DNA of 5,174 bases from Erwinia sp. (GTDB taxonomy: Bacteria; Pseudomonadota; Gammaproteobacteria; Enterobacterales; Enterobacteriaceae). The notes beneath the pieces are model-generated. The model made no database searches and had not been told where the DNA came from. It saw only the letters and a list, made by a program, of their open reading frames with translations. A program made the position numbers and the translations under genes. Every line of letters starts with the position of its first letter. The stretch's first letter is position 1. Positions 1 to 5,174 of the stretch are shown piece by piece. Location: contig DOOK01000087.1 of assembly GCA_003512805.1 (NCBI GenBank), positions 1 to 5,174 of the forward strand, in the 5' to 3' direction.

Positions 1-845
1 TAGAAAGGAATACAGCCGGTATGGAACGCTTCGCCGCCGCGGATAGGGCTGCCCAGCGCACGGATGCGGCCAGCGTTGATGCCGATACCGGCGCGCTGGG
101 AAACATATTTCACAATGGCGCTGGAGGTCGCGTAGATGGAATCCAGGCTGTCGCCGCACTCGATCAGCACGCAAGAGCTGAACTGGCGGGTCGGGGTACG
201 CACGCCGGACATAATCGGCGTCGGCAGGGAAATTTTAAAGGTGGAAATCGCGTCGTAAAAACGTTTTACGTAATCCAGACGCGTCTCACGTGGATAGCCG
301 GAGAACAGGCAGGCCGCCACCAGAATATAAAGGAACTGCGCGCTTTCGTAGATATCGCCACTCACGCGGTTCTGCACCAGATATTTGCCTTCCAGCTGCT
401 TAACGGCAGCATAAGAGAAGTTCATATCGCGCCAGTGGTCGATAAAGCCGTCCATCTGCTCGAACTCTTCCACGCTGTAATCTTCCAGCAGATGGCGATC
501 GTATTTACCCAGATCGACCATGTGCTTCACCTGATCGTAAAGCTTCGGTGGCTCAAACTGGCCGTACGCTTTTTTACGCAGGTGGAAGATAGCCAGACGC
601 GCGGCCATGTACTGATAGTCCGGCGCATCGCGAGAGATCAGGTCGGCAGCGGACTTAATGATCGTCTCGTGGATGTCGGAGGTTTTGATGCCTTCGTAAA
701 ACTGAATATGGGAACGCAGTTCAACCTGAGAGACGGAAACGTTTTGCAGACCTTCTGCAGCCCAGTCAAGCACGCGGTGGATTTTATCCAGATTGATGCG
801 TTCGGTGCGGCCATCGCGTTTAGTGACAAGCAGGCTCTGATTCAT
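1..845 (-). CDS. nrdA: Ribonucleoside-diphosphate reductase 1, alpha (large) subunit, N-terminal 281 codons
   Basis: This is the large subunit of class Ia ribonucleotide reductase, which with NrdB reduces ribonucleoside diphosphates to deoxy forms in the cytoplasm. The gene leaves the window at its 3' side, so about 281 of the roughly 761 residues usual for the family are visible. Translation from the ATG at 845-843 begins MNQSLLVTKRDG, as in E. coli NrdA. The N-terminal ATP cone (about residues 1-95) carries the expected nucleotide-contacting residues V7, K9, R10, E15, N18, K21, T55, H59 and K91. Active-site Cys225 is present in the motif FSSCVLIEC (codon at 173-171). Allosteric specificity-site residues D232, S249, R262 and R269 are also in place. 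Radical-relay Cys439, Cys462 and the C-terminal cysteines lie outside the window. A weak AGGA ribosome-binding site lies at 861-858, 12 nt before the start. nrdB is expected beyond the left edge. The reading frame is intact and nothing suggests a pseudogene. Confidence 0.97.
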   Translation of the reverse strand, partial: MNQSLLVTKRDGRTERINLDKIHRVLDWAAEGLQNVSVSQVELRSHIQFYEGIKTSDIHETIIKSAADLISRDAPDYQYMAARLAIFHLRKKAYGQFEPPKLYDQVKHMVDLGKYDRHLLEDYSVEEFEQMDGFIDHWRDMNFSYAAVKQLEGKYLVQNRVSGDIYESAQFLYILVAACLFSGYPRETRLDYVKRFYDAISTFKISLPTPIMSGVRTPTRQFSSCVLIECGDSLDSIYATSSAIVKYVSQRAGIGINAGRIRALGSPIRGGEAFHTGCIPF

Positions 846-888
846 GTGGCGTTTTTATCCTGTCCGTGAGATCGAAAATATCCCCCGT

Positions 889-897
889 TTATACACA
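889..897 (+). promoter_or_regulatory. DnaA box (TTATACACA) in the nrdA control region
   Basis: TTATACACA matches the DnaA box consensus TTATNCACA at all defined positions. It lies 44 bp upstream of the nrdA start and faces the opposite way to the second box at 921-929, with 23 bp between them. DnaA binding to a pair of boxes upstream of nrdA is established for E. coli, where it couples ribonucleotide reductase expression to replication initiation. The same role here is inferred from conserved position. On the minus strand the site overlaps TATAAA (893-888), a possible -10 element. Confidence 0.75.
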
Positions 898-920
898 GAC
901 TGCTCAGGTGTGAGTAACTC

Positions 921-929
921 TGTGGATAA
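921..929 (-). promoter_or_regulatory. Perfect DnaA box (TTATCCACA) in the nrdA control region
   Basis: The minus strand reads TTATCCACA, the strongest DnaA box consensus, reading toward nrdA. It ends exactly where the NrdR-like box at 930-945 begins, so DnaA and NrdR would bind side by side. Together with the box at 889-897 it forms an inverted pair, like the two DnaA boxes known upstream of E. coli nrdAB. Confidence 0.82.
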
Positions 930-945
930 ACACTATATATAGGGG
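930..945. promoter_or_regulatory. NrdR box 1 upstream of nrdA
   Basis: ACACTATATATAGGGG matches 14 of 16 positions of the NrdR consensus acaCwAtATaTwGtgt, including the perfect 10-bp palindrome CTATATATAG at 933-942. NrdR is the zinc-finger/ATP-cone repressor that senses dATP/ATP and represses ribonucleotide reductase operons through paired boxes. The partner box is at 962-977. The A/T core also offers a TATATA -10 hexamer on the minus strand (941-936), so NrdR binding here would block a promoter. Confidence 0.75.
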
Positions 946-964
946 GTGGATGAAGTATTGATAA
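936..964 (-). promoter_or_regulatory. Candidate nrdA promoter
   Basis: On the minus strand, TTATCA (964-959, 4 of 6 matches to the -35 consensus) is followed after 17 bp by TATATA (941-936). Transcription would start near 930 and leave a leader of about 85 nt. Both NrdR boxes overlap the elements, which fits repression. An alternative -10, TATAAA at 893-888, would give a leader of about 36 nt and place the perfect DnaA box about 40 bp upstream of the start, but it has no good -35. The sequence alone does not decide between them. Confidence 0.35.
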
Positions 965-977
965 CAATATGGTGGTT
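962..977. promoter_or_regulatory. NrdR box 2 upstream of nrdA (degenerate)
   Basis: TAACAATATGGTGGTT matches about 10 of 16 NrdR consensus positions. Alone it would be weak, but it starts exactly 32 bp from box 1, leaving a 16-bp spacer. Paired NrdR boxes are characteristically about three helical turns apart on the same DNA face. The spacing is the main reason for the call. Confidence 0.55.
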
Positions 978-990
978 ATTTTAGTAATTT

Positions 991-1038
991 CTGCGATCTT
1001 AACAAGCCTTGACGCAGCGGCAATTTTACTGATCGCAG
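991..1038. repeat. 8-bp inverted repeat upstream of the nrdA control region
   Basis: CTGCGATC (991-998) and GATCGCAG (1031-1038) are perfect inverted copies separated by 32 bp. Each arm contains a GATC Dam site. It lies just upstream of NrdR box 2 relative to nrdA. It could be a protein-binding site with two half-sites three turns apart, or chance. The long spacer makes a stable RNA hairpin unlikely. Confidence 0.4.
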
Positions 1039-1328
1039 GCTGGCCGTTTTCCTAAGTCCGCGTTTCTCAAGGCCCTGGGTCCATGTCAACAGGGCGAGAA
1101 AATTTTTCTTATTTTTCCTGACCGCGGGATCTTTGTGCACCCTTGATTCACCGCCCTTTTTTTTGGACAAAAAGTATACTTCAGATGCGGAAAAGATCCT
1201 GGATAATGGTGAAAAAAGCGACTTATGCACGAATTAAATTTCAGGCGGCCAGCGATAAGAAAATCCGATAAAGGTGGAGGGGGAAAAAAGTGCGGTAGGC
1301 GAAATGGCGACAGGCCGCGCAGGGCCAG
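1039..1328. other. Intergenic stretch with no supportable gene
   Basis: No convincing coding region is seen. The longest frame is a minus-strand GTG-started one (1230-976, 84 codons). It has no clear ribosome-binding site, repeated rare AGG arginine codons, a lysine/arginine-rich sequence with no recognisable domain, and it runs into the nrdA control region. The stretch contains T- and A-runs, a palindromic AGTATACT (1173-1180) and a near-DnaA box TTATGCACG (1223-1231, one mismatch). In E. coli the autotransporter gene yfaL/ehaC lies between ubiG and nrdA. No remnant of it is recognisable here. Confidence 0.6.
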
Positions 1329-1365
1329 AAAAAATTTCCCTTAAGAAACAGTGTTCTTAAGGGAA
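1329..1365 (-). terminator. Rho-independent terminator of ubiG
   Basis: A perfect 12-bp stem, TTCCCTTAAGAA (1336-1347) with TTCTTAAGGGAA (1354-1365), closes a 6-nt loop. On the minus strand it is followed by a run of six Ts (1334-1329). It begins six bases after the ubiG stop codon. The plus-strand side lacks a T-run, so it should act only on ubiG transcription. Confidence 0.9.
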
Positions 1366-1371
1366 GGGGCC

Positions 1372-2100
1372 TTATTGCGCAGGGCGGTGGGTATGGACCA
1401 TGTAATTTACGTCCACGCCTGGTGCCAGCTTGAATTTGTTCGTCAGCGGGTTGTAATGCAGGCCAATCATGTGGCGCTCGCGCAGCGACGTTTCATCTAC
1501 CCAGTTCAGCAGTTCGCCAGGACGGATAAATTTTTTAATATCGTGGGTGCCGCGCGGCACCATACGCAGCACATACTCCGCGCCAACGATCGCCATCAGC
1601 CAGGATTTGCTGTTGCGGTTAAGGGTGGAGAAAAAGACTTCTCCGCCGGGCTTCACCAGCTTCGCACAGGCATGCACTACCGAACGGGGATCCGGCACGT
1701 GTTCCAGCATCTCCATACAGGTCACCACGTCGTACTGACCGGCAAACTGCTCCGCGTGCTCTTCAACGGTTTGCTGAACGTAATCGACCTTAACACCGCT
1801 TTCCAGCGCGTGTAAGCGAGCAATTTCCAGCGGTTCCGCGCCCATATCCAGACCGGTAACCTCGGCACCTTCACGCGCCATGCTTTCCGCCAGAATGCCG
1901 CCACCGCAGCCCACGTCCAGTACCTTTTTGCCGAACAGGCCGTCGCTGTGTTGCGCAATATAGCCCAAGCGCAGCGGATTAATACGGTGCAGCGGTTTAA
2001 ACTCGCCTTCCAGATCCCACCAGCGCGAGGCGACAGCCTCGAACTTGGCGATTTCCTGATGATCCACGTTAGCCGTGGCGCTGTTTTGCTCTGCCTTCAT
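1372..2100 (-). CDS. ubiG: Ubiquinone biosynthesis O-methyltransferase (242 aa)
   Basis: UbiG is the SAM-dependent O-methyltransferase that performs both O-methylations of ubiquinone (coenzyme Q8) synthesis: on the 2-polyprenyl-6-hydroxyphenol intermediate, and in the last step on demethylubiquinol. The 242-residue product is about the length of E. coli UbiG (240) and aligns with it from start to end. The class I Rossmann methyltransferase fold is visible: motif [10 protein letters not shown] at residues 60-68, the acidic ribose-binding Asp85 in GLDM, and [10 protein letters not shown] at 129-138. The family's SAM-contacting residues R44, G64, D85 and M129 are all present. The segment around 163-187 (SKSWLM to THD) corresponds to the region reported to bind membrane lipid in E. 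coli UbiG. The ATG at 2100-2098 is preceded by AGGGAG (2115-2110) with 9-nt spacing, supporting this start. The gene is divergent from gyrA, is monocistronic, and has its own terminator. The C-terminal tail HTHRPAQ is slightly longer than in E. coli. Confidence 0.97.
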   Translation of the reverse strand: MKAEQNSATANVDHQEIAKFEAVASRWWDLEGEFKPLHRINPLRLGYIAQHSDGLFGKKVLDVGCGGGILAESMAREGAEVTGLDMGAEPLEIARLHALESGVKVDYVQQTVEEHAEQFAGQYDVVTCMEMLEHVPDPRSVVHACAKLVKPGGEVFFSTLNRNSKSWLMAIVGAEYVLRMVPRGTHDIKKFIRPGELLNWVDETSLRERHMIGLHYNPLTNKFKLAPGVDVNYMVHTHRPAQ

Positions 2101-2129
2101 TGTTTCTTACTCCCTGGAAGTTTGGCTTC

Positions 2130-2135
2130 ATTATA
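2130..2135 (-). promoter_or_regulatory. ubiG -10 element (TATAAT)
   Basis: A perfect TATAAT lies on the minus strand 30 bp upstream of the ubiG start, giving a leader of about 20-25 nt that includes the AGGGAG ribosome-binding site. No good -35 hexamer sits 16-18 bp upstream (GGCCGC at 17 bp). The promoter may be weak, or may need an activator. The call rests on the -10 element and its position. Confidence 0.55.
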
Positions 2136-2187
2136 CATCTTTCCGCAGGCGAGCGGCCGACAGGATAAAAGCGCGTGATTAAAGCGG

Positions 2188-2206
2188 ACGGAACGACGCT
2201 TTCCGT
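2188..2206. repeat. Short inverted repeat upstream of the gyrA -35
   Basis: ACGGAA (2188-2193) and TTCCGT (2201-2206) form a 6-bp inverted repeat with a 7-nt spacer. It ends at the proposed gyrA -35. It may be an operator half-site pair or chance; there is no transcript context suggesting an RNA hairpin. Confidence 0.3.
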
Positions 2207-2234
2207 TCACCACAGAGCCTAAAGGTGATATACT
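2206..2234 (+). promoter_or_regulatory. gyrA promoter with extended -10
   Basis: TTCACC (2206-2211, 4 of 6 matches to the -35 consensus) is followed after 17 bp by TATACT (2229-2234), which is preceded by TGA and so makes an extended -10 (TGnTATACT). Transcription would start near 2241, leaving a leader of about 39 nt. A second -10-like TATAAT at 2255-2260 is perfect but lacks a -35 and would leave only about 13 nt of leader, so it is less likely to be the main promoter. In E. coli, gyrA transcription rises when DNA is relaxed, a property attributed to its -10 region. The same control is plausible here but cannot be read directly. Confidence 0.65.
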
Positions 2235-2246
2235 TTCGCACCTTTA
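2220..2246. repeat. Inverted repeat flanking the gyrA -10
   Basis: TAAAGGTG (2220-2227) and CACCTTTA (2239-2246) are perfect 8-bp inverted copies with an 11-bp spacer that contains the TATACT -10 element. If transcription starts near 2241, only part of the right arm is transcribed, so this would act as DNA (operator, or supercoiling-driven cruciform) rather than as an RNA hairpin. No known regulator is assigned. Confidence 0.5.
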
Positions 2247-2279
2247 AATCCGGGTATAATTTAGAAGGAAAGCGCCTCC

Positions 2280-4916
2280 ATGAGTGACCTGGCCAGAGAA
2301 ATCACACCGGTCAATATCGAAGAAGAGCTAAAGAACTCTTACCTTGATTATGCCATGTCGGTCATCGTTGGCCGTGCATTGCCAGACGTCCGCGATGGCC
2401 TGAAGCCAGTCCACCGTCGCGTGCTTTTTGCCATGAACGTGCTGGGCAATGACTGGAACAAACCTTATAAAAAGTCAGCCCGTGTTGTCGGCGACGTTAT
2501 TGGTAAATATCACCCGCATGGTGATACCGCCGTGTATGACACTATCGTGCGTATGGCGCAGCCTTTCTCGCTGCGCTACATGCTGGTAGACGGCCAGGGT
2601 AACTTCGGTTCCGTTGACGGCGACTCCGCCGCGGCAATGCGTTACACCGAAGTGCGCATGTCAAAAATCGCTCACGAGCTGCTGGCGGATCTGGAAAAAG
2701 AAACCGTCGACTACGTGCCGAACTACGACGGCACCGAGCAGATCCCGGATGTGATGCCAACCAAAATCCCGAACCTGCTGGTTAACGGCGCATCGGGCAT
2801 TGCCGTGGGCATGGCGACCAACATTCCGCCGCACAACCTAACGGAAGTGATCAACGGCTGCCTGTCGTATATCGAAGATGAGAACATCAGCATTGAAGGG
2901 CTGATGGAACACATCCCGGGGCCGGACTTCCCGACCGCTGCCATCATTAATGGCCGTCGTGGTATCGAAGAAGCCTACCGTACGGGACGCGGCAAAATTT
3001 ATATTCGCGCGCGTGGCGAAGTGGAAGTGGATGCCAAAACCGGCCGTGAAACCATCATTATTCATGAAATTCCTTATCAGGTGAACAAAGCTCGCCTGAT
3101 CGAGAAGATGGCAGAGCTGGTGAAAGAGAAACGTCTGGAAGGGATCAGCGCGCTGCGCGATGAATCCGATAAGGACGGGATGCGCATCGTGGTTGAAGTG
3201 AAGCGCGATGCGGTGGGTGAGGTGGTGCTGAATAACCTCTACTCGCTGACCCAGCTGCAAACCTCTTTCGGTATCAATATGGTGGCGCTGCATCAGGGCC
3301 AGCCGAAGATCATGCCGCTGAAGGATATTCTGGAAGCCTTCGTGCGTCACCGCCGCGAAGTGGTGACGCGCCGCACCATTTTTGAGCTGCGTAAGGCTCG
3401 CGATCGTGCGCACATCCTTGAAGCGCTGGCCATTGCGCTGGCTAACATCGATCCTATTATTGAGCTGATCCGTCGTGCGCCAACGCCTTCGGAAGCCAAA
3501 GCGGGTCTGGTGGCACGTCCGTGGGAACTGGGTAACGTTACCGCCATGCTGGAACGCGCCGGCGACAACGCGGCTCGTCCGGAGTGGCTGGAAGAAGAAT
3601 ACGGCATTCGCGACGGCCAGTATTACCTGACCGAACAGCAGGCCCAGGCGATTTTGGATCTGCGTCTGCAGAAGCTGACCGGCCTGGAGCACGAAAAGCT
3701 GCTGGACGAGTACAAAGAGCTGCTGGAGCAAATTGCCGAGCTGATTCGCATTCTGGAAAGCGCCGAGCGCCTGATGGAAGTGATCCGCGAAGAGCTGGAG
3801 CTGGTGCGTGACCAGTTTGGCGACAAACGCCGCACGGAAATCACCGCCAACACCGCTGATATCAATATCGAAGATCTGATCAACCAGGAAGATGTGGTCG
3901 TCACTCTGTCGCATCAGGGCTACGTAAAATATCAGCCTCTGACGGATTACGAAGCGCAGCGTCGCGGCGGCAAAGGCAAGTCGGCCGCCCGCATCAAGGA
4001 AGAAGACTTTATTGACCGTCTGTTGGTGGCTAACACCCACGATACGATCCTCTGCTTCTCCAGCCGTGGTCGTCTCTACTGGATGAAGGTTTATCAGCTA
4101 CCGGAAGCGAGCCGTGGCGCACGTGGACGCCCTATCGTCAACCTGCTGCCGCTGGAAGCGAACGAGCGTATCACCGCTATTCTGCCGGTGCGTGAGTATG
4201 CAGAAGGCTGGAACATCTTTATGGCGACCGCCAGCGGCACCGTGAAGAAAACCGCGCTGACCGAGTTCAGCCGTCCACGCAGCGCCGGTATTATCGCCGT
4301 CAACCTGCGTGAAGACGATGAGCTGATCGGCGTGGCTCTGACCAACGGCAACGATGAAGCGATGCTCTTCTCTGCGGCGGGTAAAGTCGTGCGCTTCGCC
4401 GAGAGTGCAGTGCGTGCGATGGGCCGTACCGCCTCGGGCGTGCGCGGCATCAAGCTGGCGGAAGGCGATCGTGTTGTTTCGCTGATTGTGCCACGTGATG
4501 ATGGCGCTATCCTGACGGTAACGCAGAACGGCTACGGTAAGCGTACCGCTAACAGCGAATATCCGACCAAGTCTCGTGCGACTCAGGGCGTGATCTCCAT
4601 TAAGGTCACCGATCGCAATGGTCCGGTTATCGGCGCGGTTCAGGTTGTCGACAGCGATCAGATCATGATGATCACCGATGCCGGCACGCTGGTGCGTACC
4701 CGTGTCTCTGAAGTCAGCGTGGTAGGGCGTAATACCCAGGGCGTCATTCTGATCCGGACTGCGGAAGACGAAAACGTGGTGGGTCTGCAGCGCGTGGCCG
4801 AACCGGTAGCAGAAGAAGAGCTGGATGCTATCGACGGTAGCGTGGCCGAAGGCGACGAGGACATTGCGCCGGAAGTGATTGAAGACGACGCGCCGGAAGG
4901 CGACGAAGAGGAGTAA
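2280..4916 (+). CDS. gyrA: DNA gyrase subunit A (878 aa)
   Basis: GyrA is the DNA-cleaving and wrapping subunit of DNA gyrase, the A2B2 type II topoisomerase that introduces negative supercoils using ATP hydrolysed by GyrB. The product has 878 residues, against 875 in E. coli. The winged-helix breakage-reunion domain (about 30-155) carries catalytic Tyr122 (MRYTEV), with Arg32, Arg47, His78 and Arg121 and the DNA-intercalating Ile174. The tower and coiled-coil/C-gate regions follow to about 523. The C-terminal beta-pinwheel (about 530-840) contains the GyrA box QRRGGKG at 560-566, needed for DNA wrapping. The protein ends in an acidic tail (841-878, rich in Asp/Glu). In the quinolone-resistance region, residue 83 is Thr (codon ACC, 2526-2528) instead of E. 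coli Ser83, while Asp87 is unchanged. The ATG at 2280 is preceded by AGGA (2266-2269) at 10-nt spacing. The gene is monocistronic, divergent from ubiG, with its own promoter and terminator. Confidence 0.99.
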   Translation: MSDLAREITPVNIEEELKNSYLDYAMSVIVGRALPDVRDGLKPVHRRVLFAMNVLGNDWNKPYKKSARVVGDVIGKYHPHGDTAVYDTIVRMAQPFSLRYMLVDGQGNFGSVDGDSAAAMRYTEVRMSKIAHELLADLEKETVDYVPNYDGTEQIPDVMPTKIPNLLVNGASGIAVGMATNIPPHNLTEVINGCLSYIEDENISIEGLMEHIPGPDFPTAAIINGRRGIEEAYRTGRGKIYIRARGEVEVDAKTGRETIIIHEIPYQVNKARLIEKMAELVKEKRLEGISALRDESDKDGMRIVVEVKRDAVGEVVLNNLYSLTQLQTSFGINMVALHQGQPKIMPLKDILEAFVRHRREVVTRRTIFELRKARDRAHILEALAIALANIDPIIELIRRAPTPSEAKAGLVARPWELGNVTAMLERAGDNAARPEWLEEEYGIRDGQYYLTEQQAQAILDLRLQKLTGLEHEKLLDEYKELLEQIAELIRILESAERLMEVIREELELVRDQFGDKRRTEITANTADINIEDLINQEDVVVTLSHQGYVKYQPLTDYEAQRRGGKGKSAARIKEEDFIDRLLVANTHDTILCFSSRGRLYWMKVYQLPEASRGARGRPIVNLLPLEANERITAILPVREYAEGWNIFMATASGTVKKTALTEFSRPRSAGIIAVNLREDDELIGVALTNGNDEAMLFSAAGKVVRFAESAVRAMGRTASGVRGIKLAEGDRVVSLIVPRDDGAILTVTQNGYGKRTANSEYPTKSRATQGVISIKVTDRNGPVIGAVQVVDSDQIMMITDAGTLVRTRVSEVSVVGRNTQGVILIRTAEDENVVGLQRVAEPVAEEELDAIDGSVAEGDEDIAPEVIEDDAPEGDEEE

Positions 4917-4936
4917 TCTCCCTCGTCTCAGGTGCT

Positions 4937-4966
4937 AAAGGCCGGTTCAGTGAACCGGCCTTTTTT
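4937..4966 (+). terminator. Rho-independent terminator of gyrA
   Basis: GGCCGGTTC (4940-4948) pairs with GAACCGGCC (4952-4960) around an AGT triloop. Three A-T pairs can extend the base, and a run of six Ts follows (4961-4966). It lies about 20 nt after the gyrA stop codon, so gyrA is probably a single-gene transcript. Confidence 0.93.
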
Positions 4967-5174
4967 ATGCGCGGCGGAAAAGTCAGCAGGCCAGGTAAAA
5001 TTAACGCCCGCAACCCGGCCGCCCCTCCTTTATACCGTAAGCTCCTTTACGCGATGGCCCGGATGAACCTGCCTGAAAGCGGGTCGTGCTGGCGCGAGAA
5101 AAGGGGGCTTTGATGCCTCTTTGCTATTCCGCTAACGGTTATTCAGGAAAGTCTCAGGTTAGCAGCCTGTTTTA
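4967..5174. other. Region downstream of gyrA, no supportable gene
   Basis: No complete gene is seen in these 208 bases. A 19-codon frame (ATG 5054, stop 5111-5113) overlaps an ATG at 5113 that stays open to the window edge (20 codons). The second start has a GGGGG run about 5 nt upstream, but the peptide is not recognised and so short a frame could be open by chance. In related genomes rcsC follows gyrA in the same direction. The recalled RcsC N-terminus does not match any frame here, so this would be its upstream region if the order holds. Also seen: CGTAA/TTACG (5036-5051) and GCTAAC/GTTAGC (5131-5163) short inverted repeats. Confidence 0.45.

Noticed and set aside
21..869. A 282-codon plus-strand frame across the left end
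   Set aside because: It is the antisense shadow of nrdA, whose minus-strand product matches NrdA residue for residue including Cys225.
1084..1089. Consensus-like -35 TTGACA on the minus strand
   Set aside because: No -10-like hexamer occurs 16-18 bp downstream (GAAACG at 17 bp), so it is not a supportable promoter.
1150..1165. T-run after a GC patch (ccgccctttttttt), resembling a plus-strand terminator
   Set aside because: Only a 6-bp pairing to AGGGCG at 1092-1097 with a loop of over 50 nt is available, and no plus-strand gene lies upstream for it to terminate.
976..1230. An 84-codon GTG-started minus-strand frame upstream of nrdA
   Set aside because: No clear ribosome-binding site, rare-codon rich, basic low-information product, and it overlaps the nrdA regulatory zone. 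It is probably chance.
1351..1815. A 154-codon plus-strand frame opposite ubiG
   Set aside because: Shadow of ubiG; it begins inside the ubiG terminator hairpin and the product is unrecognisable.
2838..4040. A 400-codon open frame on the minus strand, antisense to gyrA
   Set aside because: It lies wholly inside the well-supported gyrA frame, its product matches no family I recognise, and such long antisense frames arise from the codon bias of GC-rich highly expressed genes. It has no plausible promoter or ribosome-binding context.
5036..5100. Possible REP/BIME-like palindromic element after gyrA
   Set aside because: The short CGTAA/TTACG stem and the GGCCCGGATGAA stretch do not match a REP consensus closely, and there is no second copy in the window.
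5141..5160. Possible Rcs-box-like sequence (attcaggaaagtctcaggtt) near the expected rcsC upstream region
   Set aside because: The resemblance to RcsB/RcsAB binding sites is loose and was suggested mainly by the expected neighbour, so it is not independent evidence.

Overview
The window looks like an ordinary chromosomal core region of a member of the Enterobacteriaceae close to, but not identical with, Escherichia coli. It carries three recognisable genes: the 5' part of nrdA (minus strand), a complete ubiG (minus strand) and a complete gyrA (plus strand). The predicted proteins follow the E. coli NrdA, UbiG and GyrA sequences, as recalled from memory, nearly residue for residue with the same numbering of key residues. 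The coding sequence is moderately GC-rich. Two points argue against E. coli itself: GyrA residue 83 is Thr rather than Ser, and there is no autotransporter gene (yfaL/ehaC) between ubiG and nrdA. The genus cannot be fixed from this window.

Layout. Positions 1-845 hold the first 281 codons of nrdA (class Ia ribonucleotide reductase large subunit), which runs off the left edge. Positions 846-980 hold a dense nrdA control region: two DnaA boxes and a pair of NrdR-like boxes, one of which abuts a DnaA box. From about 980 to 1328 there is no convincing gene, only an 8-bp inverted repeat and some A/T-rich runs. A strong intrinsic terminator at 1329-1365 ends ubiG, which occupies 1372-2100. Positions 2101-2279 form a divergent promoter region between ubiG and gyrA, with a good extended -10 for gyrA sitting inside an inverted repeat. 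gyrA fills 2280-4916 and ends at a strong intrinsic terminator (4937-4966). The last 208 bases contain no supportable gene. In related genomes lacking the E. coli ato/yfa insertion, rcsC lies next in the same direction, so this may be its upstream region, but that is inference.

How the genes relate. They do not form one operon. nrdA (dNTP supply) and gyrA (replication-fork topology) both serve DNA replication. The DnaA boxes tie nrdA to replication initiation and the NrdR boxes to the nucleotide pool. ubiG makes two O-methylations in ubiquinone synthesis and is independently transcribed and terminated.

I found no previously undescribed biological system. The points most worth a second look are GyrA Thr83, the packed DnaA/NrdR regulatory array, and the inverted repeat around the gyrA -10 element.
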